Assembly (NCBI GenBank): GCA_949987705.1
Contig: OX465282.1
Location: 11,520,501-11,584,500, forward strand
From: Thereva unica
Lineage: Eukaryota; Arthropoda; Insecta; Diptera; Therevidae
Length of the DNA stretch: 64,000 bases
Direction of reading: 5' to 3'
Shown here: one piece after another, positions 21,391 through 32,344 of the stretch
Layout: every line of letters begins with the position of its first letter
Numbering within the stretch: the stretch's first letter is position 1
Translations under genes and position numbers: made by a program
The notes under the pieces: generated by a model
What the model saw: the letters and a program-made list of their open reading frames with translations, nothing else
What the model was told of the DNA's origin: nothing
Database searches by the model: none

Positions 21391-24300
21391 ATTTATAATC
21401 ATTTAATAACCATCAACCCAAACAATACAATGAATATTATCAACCACGACAATAGTTAGCATTAATTGATCACACCCAATTCAATCAACGTAACATTATT
21501 TTATTTTTATTTGTAGGTACATATGTATGAAGCTCCAGATAAGAATAAAGCGCGCAGTAATGGCCAATACTCCTCGCTTTGTACAAACGATGTTATAACA
21601 GCCCGTGTAACCTAACGGAACAACAAATTACCGGAACCAACAAAGAATAAACTATTTGGAGCAAAACAAATTCACCAATAATTATAAATAAGATTATAAA
21701 GTTGAGACTAACTACCATTAAAATTATTATTTTAGTAATAAATTTTTTTAAAATTAAAGCAAAAAGAAAATTTTTGTTATTGTTTTTTGTTATCAGTAGA
21801 ACATAAATTAATTAAATTGTCATCAAATTGCAAAGAAAATTAAAGTGAATGTCCATATTATTATTTATTATTTCTGTTCAGTGATGTCAGCCATATTAAA
21901 CGTGGGAGAGTTTACTGCTTGTCACTATCTCCATATATTTCGATGAACTAGAAATTAACAATCCCCTAGGATCACTTACTGGCGTTAATACAATAGGAGT
22001 AGTTGATTACGAAATTGCTTGTTGTTCTCCTCGATATGCTTCCAAACTGGCCAATAATTTTTTTCTTTTTTTGTTTCCGTTTGGTTTTTTTGTGCCCTGC
22101 TCTACAGAACCGTAGACCGGAAGCAATTTAGTTAAAAATGGAATTGCAAGTACAATTGATGGTGTACAAACAATTAAATTTTATTTTCTCCAGTCGTTAT
22201 ATCAGGAGATAATTTACGCATGAATCTTTTGTACGGCTTAAACGAGAGTTTTAATAGTAATTTTTACTGTCGTTTTTCCCGAGAGCAAAAAGAATTCATG
22301 GAAGTCGAACTTAACAAACTTTCGTTCCCTTCGCACAGATCAAAATTATAAAACAGACTTACTTAATCGCCAGTTCGGTATCTATTTCCCTTGGCAACGT
22401 TGAACTTCTTGAACACGTAGCCTTCCAAAGCAATTACTACCTGTCTCCGAGTTGCTATTTTCCCTTGATATATTTTGCTAGTAATTTGAGAATCTTGGTC
22501 CTCTTCGCCGAATAAAAACCTCAGATCTTCAACCACGACTTCCAACTCTGCTATCTCCTATCCACTAGCACAAAATATCGTCCTTATCACCCGGTATAGC
22601 CACGTAGGTACTTTCCTTCTGGCTCTCCTCCTCCAGGTTGGTTTGATTAGTTAAATACACATACGTATATAAATATTTTTCAAATTCTGTTTTTGTTATT
22701 ACAAATTTTTCTTATTTATTTTCCCGACGAAAAATTTTTCCCGTCCAGAGTTATCCATACGTCAAAAACTTTTTCTTTCCTAGTTTTGTTTTATTTTCCC
22801 CCGCCTACTTTCTGGTTTCGAACAACTCCTGAATTTTCATTCTCGACAGTGATTTTTAGTCAAGTAGTTAATCATTTATTCAGTGAATAAAAACCGACCG
22901 TTACATCACTGCCAATGGAAAAGCGATTTTGAGATTCCCAATTATTTTGGCGCACGCCGTACTATTGGCTTATGGGTGCAGTGAGGCGCACCGGGTTCCA
23001 CCTAGTAATATAAAATGTAGAAGTACTTAATTTTCAAACGGGTGAATTTGATTTGCAAAAGGATGAATTTCATTTGCAAAAGGATGAATTTGATTTGCAA
23101 ATGGGTGAATTTAATGTGAAGAAACTGTCGATCCATCCAAGCGGATTTGGAAACCGAGACGGTAATCATCGGATGGGCGGATCCTAAACTCAACTGGAAG
23201 ACGAACATCGACGAAAGGGTAAAGAAATCCTGTATATCCTTCTTCGACTGTAAAAAGACGTTTAGCAAAAGATGGGGACTCAAGCCGTCCAACTCGTAAA
23301 ATGGCGGGATAGCACCCTTTTCTAGAACAATTTTTTTCTCCAAACCCATCAGGAACCACCCCTGAAAATATTGGCCATATAGTCCAACAAAGAATTAATT
23401 AATTGAACGTCTGATGAACTATACAAAACCCGAATGAGTGCATATGAGTATTTTAAATATTAAAAACGGCGATATCTCATGAATTATCTCGCAATCAAAT
23501 ATCGCTTACGCTCCCAAAACAATACAAACAAACATCTTCGGCGATTGAAATTTGACGTCAAAAGTAGGGCCCAACTACCTTCGAAGAGTTTGGGGTTCGA
23601 TTCCACATACTTCTTTTCCCCATCGTCTCTCTACACATTTCATCTAGATAGCATCCTTTCTTGTCTACTGCTGCCGTCCTCTCTGCTGTAACGCCGTCCT
23701 CTCTGCAGTTATGGGATATGGTTAAAAACAAAGTGGTTATGTGGTTGGAATTTCTTTCATTCTTCTCTCTACAGTTTTTCGGACTAAAGGTGTTAGATAG
23801 AACAGTTTTTTTAAACTCCATATTTTGATAGAATAGCTTTTGAATAGTCACGATAGGATTTTGTTTCACCATAATTTACTAGAAAACATACTCGACCGGT
23901 AAAATTTCTCACGATGAGGCTTGTCCTTTGATTTTTATATGCTTTATTAGTATGTAGGGTCGAATCCACTATTGACACTGGGTTGAAATTTACCCATTCC
24001 TCATAACTAACTCAGATGGAAAGATAATCTAGTCAAGTCCTTCTATCGTATATCTTACCGGCTCATTAACTTACCGGTAATAACAATAACCCTACAGAAA
24101 TTTTATTCCTTCCATGCTTAATCTCACTTAACATAAAATTCAATCATTCATTTAATACAGGTAGAGAAAGAGAGTGCAAAAGAGAAAGAGTGAATAAGAA
24201 GATTTCTTCTAAGCGACATTCTCACTAATTTATTTTACGTAATTTAATCGTAACTTTTAATTACACTGAAATAATCGTAACCATTAAAAAATATATGCGA

Positions 24301-25638
24301 GGCGATATCAACGAAAATATCCATTTAAATATTTACCCCACAAAACCAACAACGGTGAGAAACTGAAGAGGCTAGGTGCATACAAAATGAACGATAAGGA
24401 CCAAGGTTTTTAAGGTACAAGGAGCTCTGGACTGGTTTTTTTCTTGGCTTTACTAACATTTTCCCTATTAAAGTGTTGCTTTAAAAAAATGGAGTTGTAA
24501 TAATAATAAGGGGTGAGATTTTTTAGAGGTGCTGGAACTAACCAACCAACCCAGATGTAAATTCTCATTATATTACTAGTGTGCCACACACTAGACCCAG
24601 TCCCGAAGGCAACAAATATGAAAGTAACCTTTAAGTACCATAAGGACAACATATTCACTGGCACACAGAGGGTGGTACTTAGGTAGGTTGAGCTTTTGAA
24701 GAAGTGATAATGGGGTGCCACAAGGTTCAGTAGTATGTACTGAATTGTTTTTTTTTTTTTGTATTTCTACTGGAACAGAACTATTTTTTGCATTTTGTTT
24801 TTCATAAAGGATGCAATTTGATTAAAAATAAATTTGTTGTCTTCATTATATTTATTCAGATTCGTTTCAAATCTTGCACTTTAATTTCCGTCTTAAGGGT
24901 AGAAGATTTTTTTTTTGTTAATCCTAAACAGAAAAAAAAACAACAACCCTTAGGGGCTTTGCTTCATGAACTCGGGTATATTCAGAACTTTCTCAGATTG
25001 TTTTCCTTTTTTTCTGAGCATTTTTTTTCTATGCACTCCTGCTTCTCTGTTTGTTAAAGAAGCGCTTTCTTGTTATTTGCGCACCTTTAGCACCTTGTTG
25101 TTGTTGTTTTTTTTTTTTACCTTAAAGGATGATGGCGACAAAGGATGTGTGTGTCTGTTTTTTTTTTCTAGCTGAAATTAAAATGAAGTACAGAACACAG
25201 AGAGACATATCAAGAGTAAAAGAAGGAGTTGTATTTTTTTCCTTCTCTCTACTATACTTCTACCTCGTTCAATCCCCCTTTTTCCCTATAATAATAAAAA
25301 AAAAACTTATACGACCTGTTTGTATACCGCTAAGATAATGGCTTGAGGCATAGTTTTCGTTTTCAGTTAAGAAGAGTAGAAGAGAAATGATGAACGAATA
25401 TGAGTCAAATGTTTACTGACTGAGATGCGAGCGGCTATGGTGTGGGAATTCCTTGTTAAGTATCATAACGTGTCCTTCTATTTGTCATTTTAGATGCATG
25501 ATGATGGGTGGGAATAGCATGTTCCTTCAAAGGATATATGTATGTAGATAGATGTAGATAGATCTGTGTAATAGACGACACATTGACATAATGAGAACAA
25601 CCTAGTTTTTTGTTATCATGTGTTGTGGCACAAGCTAT
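21391..25638. other. Mostly non-coding DNA, no confident gene
   Basis: The minus-strand frame at 22545-22363 (60 codons, VVEDLRFLFGEEDQDSQI-like) is acidic, looks more coding-like than its neighbours, and ends against TTAAGTAAGT, a good 5' splice-donor match. It could be a host exon, but no family is recognised. A minus-strand frame at 23359-23111 ends next to a 21-bp tandem repeat (23040-23112). Poly-T and A runs at 24740-25290 account for the remaining frames. Confidence 0.35.
23038..23112 (-). repeat. 21-bp tandem repeat, ~3.5 units
   Basis: The unit is approximately GGATGAATTTGATTTGCAAAA, repeated with small changes (ATTTGAT, ATTTCAT, ATTTAAT). Read on the minus strand, one frame gives heptads of the type IHPFANQ, immediately after the stop of the frame 23359-23111. 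The period is a multiple of three, but the repeat itself is out of the open frame, so coding use is doubtful. Confidence 0.7.
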
Positions 25639-26243
25639 CCCAGCGGGAAAACTAGCGAGTGGTTACCCTGGTAACCCACGAATTCTTCAATGATTTGGGT
25701 AAGCGCCTACCTGGTAATCGAAAAATTCTACTGGAAATTTAGGAAAATGGAGGTCTTTACGTTGTAATGAGTAGGTAAGCGACTAGGTAATGCCTTGTGA
25801 AATACTTTCGTTGGAAATGTGATGTGCTTTTGTTATTTGTCTTTGGCTTGTCGAAGCCTCTCTTCTTGAGTTTATTCCGTCCTCATCAATTTTATAAGAT
25901 TAATTTATACCACTAACAATCAGCAACAAAATCAAAAAGATGTCTTGTTAGAAAAATCCTTACCAAATGTAGCAAAAATGGAATGGTACTTTCGGAAAGC
26001 ATTGTTTTTATTGCTAAAAAGGGTAGCCAGTAATTTATTCTGCATGCCTTACATGGTAATCTACATATGTATTCACCTAATACATTTCGCCTCTGAAATA
26101 AGTCCTCGTCTGTAATGCCTACTGTAAGTGCTTACCGCCCTAGGACATCCCTATGTAAAAGTAACCTATGATTTCATCAGAAAGGTAATGGGTCCATCTC
26201 ATTACCACCTCGCTTACCTACCCATTACATTTCCCGCTGGGAT
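25637..26243. mobile_element. 603-bp inverted-repeat element, CCCAGCGGGAAA ends, copy 1
   Basis: The ends are CCCAGCGGGAAA (25639-25650) and its exact complement (26230-26241). The flanking dinucleotide AT is present on both sides (25637-25638 and 26242-26243), suggesting a 2-bp target duplication. The interior is full of GGTAAGCG, GGTAATG and TTACC words near both ends (subterminal repeats) and has no transposase frame. A sister copy in reverse orientation lies at 58994-59588 and matches almost end to end, so the ends are firmly defined by two copies. Confidence 0.9.
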
Positions 26244-26639
26244 GTATCTGAACACACATACATATATACGTATATAGGAGGTGTGATGATTAGTGATGAT
26301 GTGTTTGGCCTGATTTTGAAGACACATATGTGCTGGAAAGTGTAATAAGAGAAGTCACATCGATTATTCTTCTTTAACATTGCAGATGGAGACAAATGAC
26401 GGAATACAATTACATACCTTTAATCTTAATGAAAAAAGGTGATTTTTTAAAGAGTGTTGATGGTATTGATCCATAAGCTTTAGAATTGATTACAGCGTTG
26501 ATCGATCCACGATTATAAAGTTATAGATAAGAAAATCTCTATAATAAAAAGGAAATCTTTATTGGTGGACAAGATCACAAATAAGAGTTGATCAGTGCGT
26601 AACAATATAGAAGATATTCAACTCTATAGTGGCCGCGTT

Positions 26640-27990
26640 CAATCAATCCATAAGTATGTATATGCAAGCCAACGCAATCAAACGTCTGACGACCAAAATA
26701 ATCAGAAAGCACCTAGATCGCCGATCGTGTGAACATAGAAAAACCTTACGAGTATCGAACTTTTATAATATTCTCGGGGAATGTGCAGTCTAATGCTGAT
26801 CTTTGCTGATCAGTCGGCTTTCATGAGGAGACTGATATGAGAATATGATTTCGAAAACAAAGAGGCTCTGGTGGAGTCCTTGATCCACAATGGTATTAGT
26901 CAGTGGATTCAGTTTAGAAATTATTATTAATCATTTTGGACGTAAACTCAGTTTGAGGCTTATTGTAGAAATTATTGAAGAAAAGATAAGGAAGCTCAAC
27001 ATAGCTTTCAATGAGAGTGGGCAGGAGATGGTAGGTTGGCTAGAAGTTGTTAGACTAGCGCTGACAAAAGGATTTAGCGTTAGGTGGCTCTAAAGTGGCT
27101 TTCCCATTGAAAAAATTAATGTGATTCTAGATCTGCTGACACCTGATCTATAGGTACATCAAACAACAGGCAGTATGTGCGGGCCTGAGGCTAAATTAAA
27201 TTGAGCTTCTTGGTAGAATAGATGTGTAAGATAAACAATAGTCTTTGTTCCTTTCCACTGGAAATGGTATATGAGCTATTTGATAACATTGAAACTCAAC
27301 TTAAGCTTAAGGTTTCAACATGCAGATACCCACCAGAGAGGAATACGAAAATATTCAGCCTAATAAGGACTTGGACTTAGCTATATACCCAGATGATTCA
27401 AAATTAGAATCAGGCATATGAGCTTAAGTTCTCTTGGTTCATTACACCCCCAAAAATAGTGCTGGAAGTGATTTCGAGGTAACGTTCCAAGTCTGATTAG
27501 CAATGCAGGCTAACGCTAGGCCAGGGGACTAAAGTAATAATGTTATCGGATAGCCAAGTGGCTATCAAGACACCTAAGCTGATCGATACTTGTCACAAGG
27601 AAAAAAGGAGCTCTTTTCCTTAGCTAGCAAGTACAGGATCACTCTCAGTTAGTACCGGGTCAGAAAAACATTCGAGACAACGAGTAGGCAAATGGATTGG
27701 TCAGACTAAGAGTGCATATTTTAAGCACAACAGTGGAGAATTGGGTCGATCGTTACACTAACCGATTGCAGATTTTGCGATCAGATTTATGTAGAATTCC
27801 ATTCAGGGCCCATGGAGAAGAACAAGCCATAGACCAAACTTTTCTTTGTCTCGGGTCTCAAACCCTTCAAAACCTGGAAGTATATAGGTACTGATTCTCT
27901 AGCTCATTAACAAAAACTATACCGCCGTACGCCTGTGACTAGTCTTTCAGCGGCGCAAGATGATAACAAGTTTATAAGAAATCGCCGAAT
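26640..27990 (+). pseudogene. Heavily decayed LINE: reverse transcriptase to RNase H
   Basis: Only islands survive. RGSGGVLDPQWY (about 26855-26895) is a mutated RGxPQGGVLSPLLW motif B. A plus-strand island at 27540-27590 reads VIMLSDSQVAIK, the RNase H SDSQAA block with a catalytic Asp. It is followed by SKYRITLS (about 27630) and then a Cys-poor tail (QAIDQTFLCLGSQTLQ, about 27825-27870) equivalent to the EHFLCxCPAL end. TDGSKLESG-like reading at 27390 marks the RNase H start. Numerous stops and shifts make this one of the oldest LINEs here. The order RT-RNase H places it in the I/R1/LOA group. Confidence 0.65.
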
Positions 27991-29040
27991 TGACTTAATC
28001 TAAATGCAAAGTTGGATGGAGAAAGTGTGTTAAGACTCCTGAGCAGATATCAGCTTTTTGATGTAGCAAGGATAAAATGTCTCCTTCTGCGCTCTGCTCT
28101 TAGAAATAAAAAAGATAACACTACGATCGGCGACCGGAAGGACTATAACTTTATATATAATAGCCATAGTATTCGCGGTCTGCAGTTGTTATTTGACGAA
28201 TGTACGGGTCGGTAAACTTCGGACTATTATAGAGGGTCAGAGTATGGGCGCTTATCACTTTGTTGCATGACAAAAGCTACAACAATCAATGGCGACTATA
28301 AGTCGACTTTGGTCAATTGGATGATCTAGTGGTCGAATCAGTTGGTTCGAAAGTTTGTTATTTCAATTGATCAATGATCTTCAGTGTTAAAAAAGTACAC
28401 GGAACAAAATTTTTGTGCAATTATAATTACCTGATGTTAATATATGTACTTTATATAATCAATGACATAGGAGCATACCTGCAAAGAAGAAGAAAAAAAT
28501 ATTATTTTAAAATGAATTATGAAGTCTTTAGAAATAGGAGTAGTTAATGAAGTTAAGATTATTTTAAAATAAATATGAGGTGTAGTTTCGTGATCTCCTT
28601 ATGGAAGCAACGAAGCTTTGAAAAAAGTTCGCCAAAGTAATTACCAAATCCAAAAATGGTCAATTAAACATGATCTTCGTTCAGGAAGACATTCGTCCGC
28701 AACTGGTTTGACTAAAGATCTCTTCGGGAAAAGGCACGATCCTTCATTGTATGATAATAATACTAGACTATTTTTATTCCTATTCTATTGCAATTGGCAC
28801 CGTGTCGCATATACTGCAGAGACCCAGAGAGTAATCTGATCACCATTCACCGTTTATACTGCGATAGGAGGAACAGTTTTATAAATATAGCTACATGACG
28901 AGCTAAACGAGAAATAGAAAGCGCTACCAATATCTAATCACAATTTTACGCTGCCGCCACCAAACTTAGACGAATTTACTTACTTTAGCCTTAAAAGGGA
29001 TTTAATACGGCAAAACTACCGGTAAATATGGAGTTCCTTT
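27991..29040. other. Unassigned AT-rich DNA
   Basis: Short frames at 28012-28215 and 28618-28839 show no recognised domain. No inverted or tandem repeats are obvious. Confidence 0.4.
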
Positions 29041-29077
29041 ACTACACCAACTGGTCAACTGGTCTGAATTCATGAGC

Positions 29078-29127
29078 GCGAGCCTTTTCCAACAAGGCTC
29101 CATTCACCCAAATCGAAGCACCATAGC
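29078..29127. repeat. Short repeat flanking the 29.2-32.2 kb element
   Basis: GAGCCTTTTCCAACAAGGC followed by a CCCAAATCGAAGCAC phrase recurs as GAGCCCTTTCTAACAAGGC and CATCAAAATCGGAGCAC at 32293-32341, and more loosely at 32190-32235. These flank the large composite element on both sides in direct orientation. Confidence 0.55.
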
Positions 29128-29371
29128 AAAAAAAAACTAGTTGGGATGTGGGTTCGAACCTTTTGGTCCACACGATCAACTTCCCAGTATGATGGATGTT
29201 GAATATTATGATTGGATATTTTAATAATAAATGAACAATAGGCAATATAGAATATATGTATAATACCGAGAATTTGTCACAATTGTTTATCAATATTTTC
29301 GCTAAAATGTCAAACTAAATGTGCGCACTTACAAGATTAGGATGACGAAAATGTATATAAAATTTATGTAT

Positions 29372-30030
29372 TAATGTTTTTCGGCACCTCAATGAAGTCG
29401 ATATAGTTTTTAGTTCGCGCGGTATCGTGCAGGTACAAAAATCACTTAAGTCATTTAAACCAAAAACCGCTGGACCGAATATTATAAAAATCTTTTCAGA
29501 TTATATTGTCGCTAATACGCTTCGAACGGCACCTCAAGTAAGTCAATATCTTTCGTGGTTCGGGCGATATCGTGCAGGTACAAAAATCACTTACGTCGCT
29601 TAAACAAAAAAACGGCTCGACCGAATTTTATGAAAATCTTTTCAGATCATATTTTGGTTAATCTCTTCGAACGGCACGTCAACTAAGTCGATATCTTTAA
29701 TAGTTCGGGCGATATAGTGCAGGTACAAAAATCACTTACGTCGCTTAAACAAAAAAACGGCTCGACCGAATTTTATGAAAATCTTTTCAGATCATATTTT
29801 GGTTAATACTCTTCGAACGGCACGTCAACTAAGTCGATATCTTTTATAGTTCGCGCGATATCGTGCAGGTACAAAAATCACTTAAGTCATTTAAACCAAA
29901 AAACCGCTGGACCGAATATTATAAAAATCTTTTCAGATTATATTGTCGCTAATACGCTTCGAACGGCACCTCAAGTAAGTCAATATCATTCGTGGTTCAG
30001 GCGATATCGTGCAGGTACAAAAATCACTTA
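29372..30030 (+). repeat. ~145-bp tandem repeat array, ~4.6 units
   Basis: The anchor phrase CGTGCAGGTACAAAAATCAC starts at about 29427, 29571, 29715 (one mismatch), 29863 and 30008, giving spacings of 144-148 bases. There are two unit types. Type A has ACTTAAGTCATTTAAACC and GATTATATTGTCGC. Type B has ACTTACGTCGCTTAAAC and GATCATATTTTGG. The order is A, B, B, A, B, where the last B is split by the foldback insertion and resumes at 31865. Type A copies are nearly identical to each other, as are the adjacent B copies, implying block duplication rather than single-unit slippage. Confidence 0.9.
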
Positions 30031-31867
30031 TAGTCCATTCAAAACGCGCGTTATGGTGTTCCAAAATAACACCGTTAAGAAAATCGAACCCTAAACGTTT
30101 TTGGGGTCGCTGATCACGAAAATCGAGGTCCCGCGGTCCCAAAATTAGGGCGTCACCCCTAAAAATGCAAAAAACACCCCTTTTTAGGGGGTTTTCGCGA
30201 TTACTTCAATAATAATGAAAACTAATGCGATGAAATGCACTTTTTTTAATATTTATTTGCGAAGGGGGTAGATTTATACTAAATTTAGGCGAGCCTAATG
30301 GTAAGGGGTACCCCTAAAGGGTTGAAAGTACCCCTAAATTGGCGAAAAATGGAAAAAATTGTAAAATAAATTTTTTTTTCAAGTTTTTGCTTCAAATTCG
30401 ATTGTGGGCGTACTGTCAGGCAGAAATAAATTATTTTCAACCCTTAGGGGGTTAAAACTACCCCTATAATATAGTTAATTGAAAACTAGGGGGGGTGTTC
30501 CAAAATAACACCGTTAAGAAAATTGAACCCTAAACGTTTTTGGGGTCGCTGATCCCGAAAATCGAGGTCCCGCGGTCCTAAAATTAGGGCGTCACCCCTA
30601 AAAATGCAAAAAAAAACCTTTTTAGGGGGTTTTCGCGATTATTTTAGTAATAATGAAAACTAATGCACTTTTTTAAATATTTATTTGCGAAGGGGGTTGA
30701 TTTATACTAAATTTAGGTGAGCTAATGGTAAGGGGTACCCCGAAAGGGTTGAAAGTACCCCTAAATTGGCGAAAAATGGCAAAAATTTAAAAAAAAAAAA
30801 TTTCAAGTTTTTGCTTCAAATTCGATTGTGGGCGTACTGCGGGGTGGGTAAGGGACGTCAGCAAGCGTGCGGCGCAAGAGGCGCGGGCGGAACAGGGCGG
30901 ATAGCGGCTGGCGGGTGGCAGAAGGAAAGAGGGTTAAAAAATTTCCAAATGTTTTAATAATATTTCATCAAATATAAAATTTTAATGCAAAACAATAAAT
31001 TTCAATTTGTTCCAATTACAATTTTAATGTGGGGGTAGTTTTACCCCCTTAAGAGTTGAAAACATTAATTTTTTTGCTGATAATACCTTTTGAACCAAAT
31101 TTCAAACAAAAAGCAAAAAAAAATTTGTTTCAATTTTTTTTATATAAAGTTGTTTTTATTATAGTAAGTTCGCCTTAATTTAGTATAAGTCAACCTCCTT
31201 CGCAAATAAATATTTAAAAAAGTGCATTAGTTTTCATTATTACTAAAATAATCGCGAAAACCCCCTAAAAAGGGTTTTTTTTTTGCATTTTTAGGGGTGA
31301 CGCCCTAATTTTAGGACCGCGGGACCTCGATTTTCGTGATCAGCGACCCCAAAAACCTTTAAGGTTCGATTTTCTTAACGGTGTTATTTTGGAACTCCCC
31401 CCCCCCTAGTTTTCAATTAACTATATTGTAGGGGTAGTTTTAACCCCCTAAGGGTTGAAAATAATTTATTTCTGCCTGACAGTACGCCCACAACCGAATT
31501 TGAAGCAAAAACTTGGAAAAAAGTTTTTTTTTACAGTTTTTGCCATTTTTCGTAAATTTAAGGGTACTTTCAACCCTTTAGGGGTACCCCTTACCATTAA
31601 GCTCGCCTAAATTTAGTATAAATTAACCCCCTTCGCAAATAAATATTAAAAAAAGTGCATTTCATCGCATTAGTTTTCATTATTATTGAAGTAATCGCGA
31701 AAACCCCCTAAAAAGGGGTTTTTTTGCATTTTTAGGGGTGACGCCCTAATTTTGGGACCGCAGGACCTCGATTTTCGTGATCAGCGACCCCAAAAACGTT
31801 TAGGGTTCGATTTTCTTAACGGTGTTATTTTGGAACACCCCCCCCCCGCGTTTTGAATGGACTATTA
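30028..31867. mobile_element. 1,834-bp giant foldback element with TTA target duplication
   Basis: The element runs 30031-31864. Its ends are TAGTCCATTCAAAACGCG and the exact complement CGCGTTTTGAATGGACTA. It is flanked by TTA on both sides (30028-30030 and 31865-31867). The empty site CACTTACGTCG is preserved in sister array units, so the 3-bp duplication is proven inside the window. The arms are about 800 bases each and contain two serial copies of a ~400-bp module (starting 30049 and 30494 on the left, mirrored on the right at 31140-31405 and 31440-31850). A GC-rich spacer at 30838-30935 has no mirror partner. No transposase is encoded. A 3-bp TTA duplication suits PIF/Harbinger-type insertion, but the ends do not identify the superfamily. 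Confidence 0.92.
30838..30935. other. GC-rich unpaired core of the foldback element
   Basis: About 100 bases with markedly high G content (GGGTAAGGGACG, GGCGCGGGCGGAACAGGG, GCTGGCGGGTGGC) sit between AT-rich arms and lack a counterpart in the opposite arm. The short open frame through it is not credible. It may be captured foreign sequence or the original loop. Confidence 0.6.
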
Positions 31868-31998
31868 CGTCGCTTAAACAAAAAAACGGCTGGACCGAAT
31901 TTCATGAAAATATTTTCAGATCATATTTCGGTTAATATACGCTTCGAACGACACCTCAACGAAGTCGATATCAGTTTTGGTTCGCGCGATATCGTTCA
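31865..31998 (+). repeat. Remainder of the interrupted 145-bp array unit
   Basis: The sequence TTACGTCGCTTAAACAAAAA continues type B exactly where the left part stopped at 30030. It runs through the ACGCTTCGAACGACACCTC and GCGATATCGT blocks and ends where the CA microsatellite (about 32020-32046) begins. Confidence 0.88.
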
Positions 31999-32344
31999 GG
32001 AAAAAATGACCACATCCGTACGCACATACACACACACACACACATACTCCCTCCCAATTTTTTGCTTAAAATGCTCCTGGGACCTTGAAAGATGAAAATA
32101 CGTTGAAATTTTCGATTTCGATTTTCGGACCGATTACAAACTTCCTATACTGGGAAGTTAATAAAAACGGCCAAAAAATGCCAAGGCAGAGAGCCTTTCA
32201 AACGAGGCATTATTCATCAAAATCAGCAAAGGGTCTCCAAAAATCGAAAGCAAGAAAACGCTAGAAAATCCTGGCTAGGACATACCAGGAGGGCGAGCCC
32301 TTTCTAACAAGGCCACACATCAAAATCGGAGCACATACCATACC

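Larger units (their letters stand above)
29178..32159. mobile_element. Composite element with 13-bp inverted ends and a tandem array
   Basis: AACTTCCCAGTAT (29178-29190) is the exact complement of 32147-32159. Inside are a 145-bp tandem array (29372-30030 and 31865-31995), a CA microsatellite and, splitting one array unit, a 1.83-kb foldback element. The right end can itself form a small hairpin (AACTTCC, 32139-32145, with GGAAGTT). Without the foldback the element would be about 1.15 kb, a usual size for a non-autonomous DNA transposon. No target duplication is clear, and similar short repeats lie just outside both ends, so the true limits may be wider (about 29042-32345). Confidence 0.6.

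Noticed and set aside
23590..23612. GGGTTCGATTCC, an exact tRNA/SINE B-box match
   Set aside because: No A box, clover-leaf or SINE body upstream at the right distance; probably chance.
26890..27093. 67-codon frame as a small gene
   Set aside because: It lies between LINE reverse transcriptase and RNase H islands and is best explained as part of that decayed element.
29140..29160. GGGTTCGAACC as a B box
   Set aside because: No A box nearby and no tRNA fold; it sits in repeat flank sequence.
29372..30030. CRISPR-like array
   Set aside because: Units are contiguous, with no unique spacers, and the setting is eukaryotic.
29178..32159. Helitron interpretation (hairpin near the right end)
   Set aside because: No CTRR terminus after the hairpin and no TC start; exact inverted ends argue against it.
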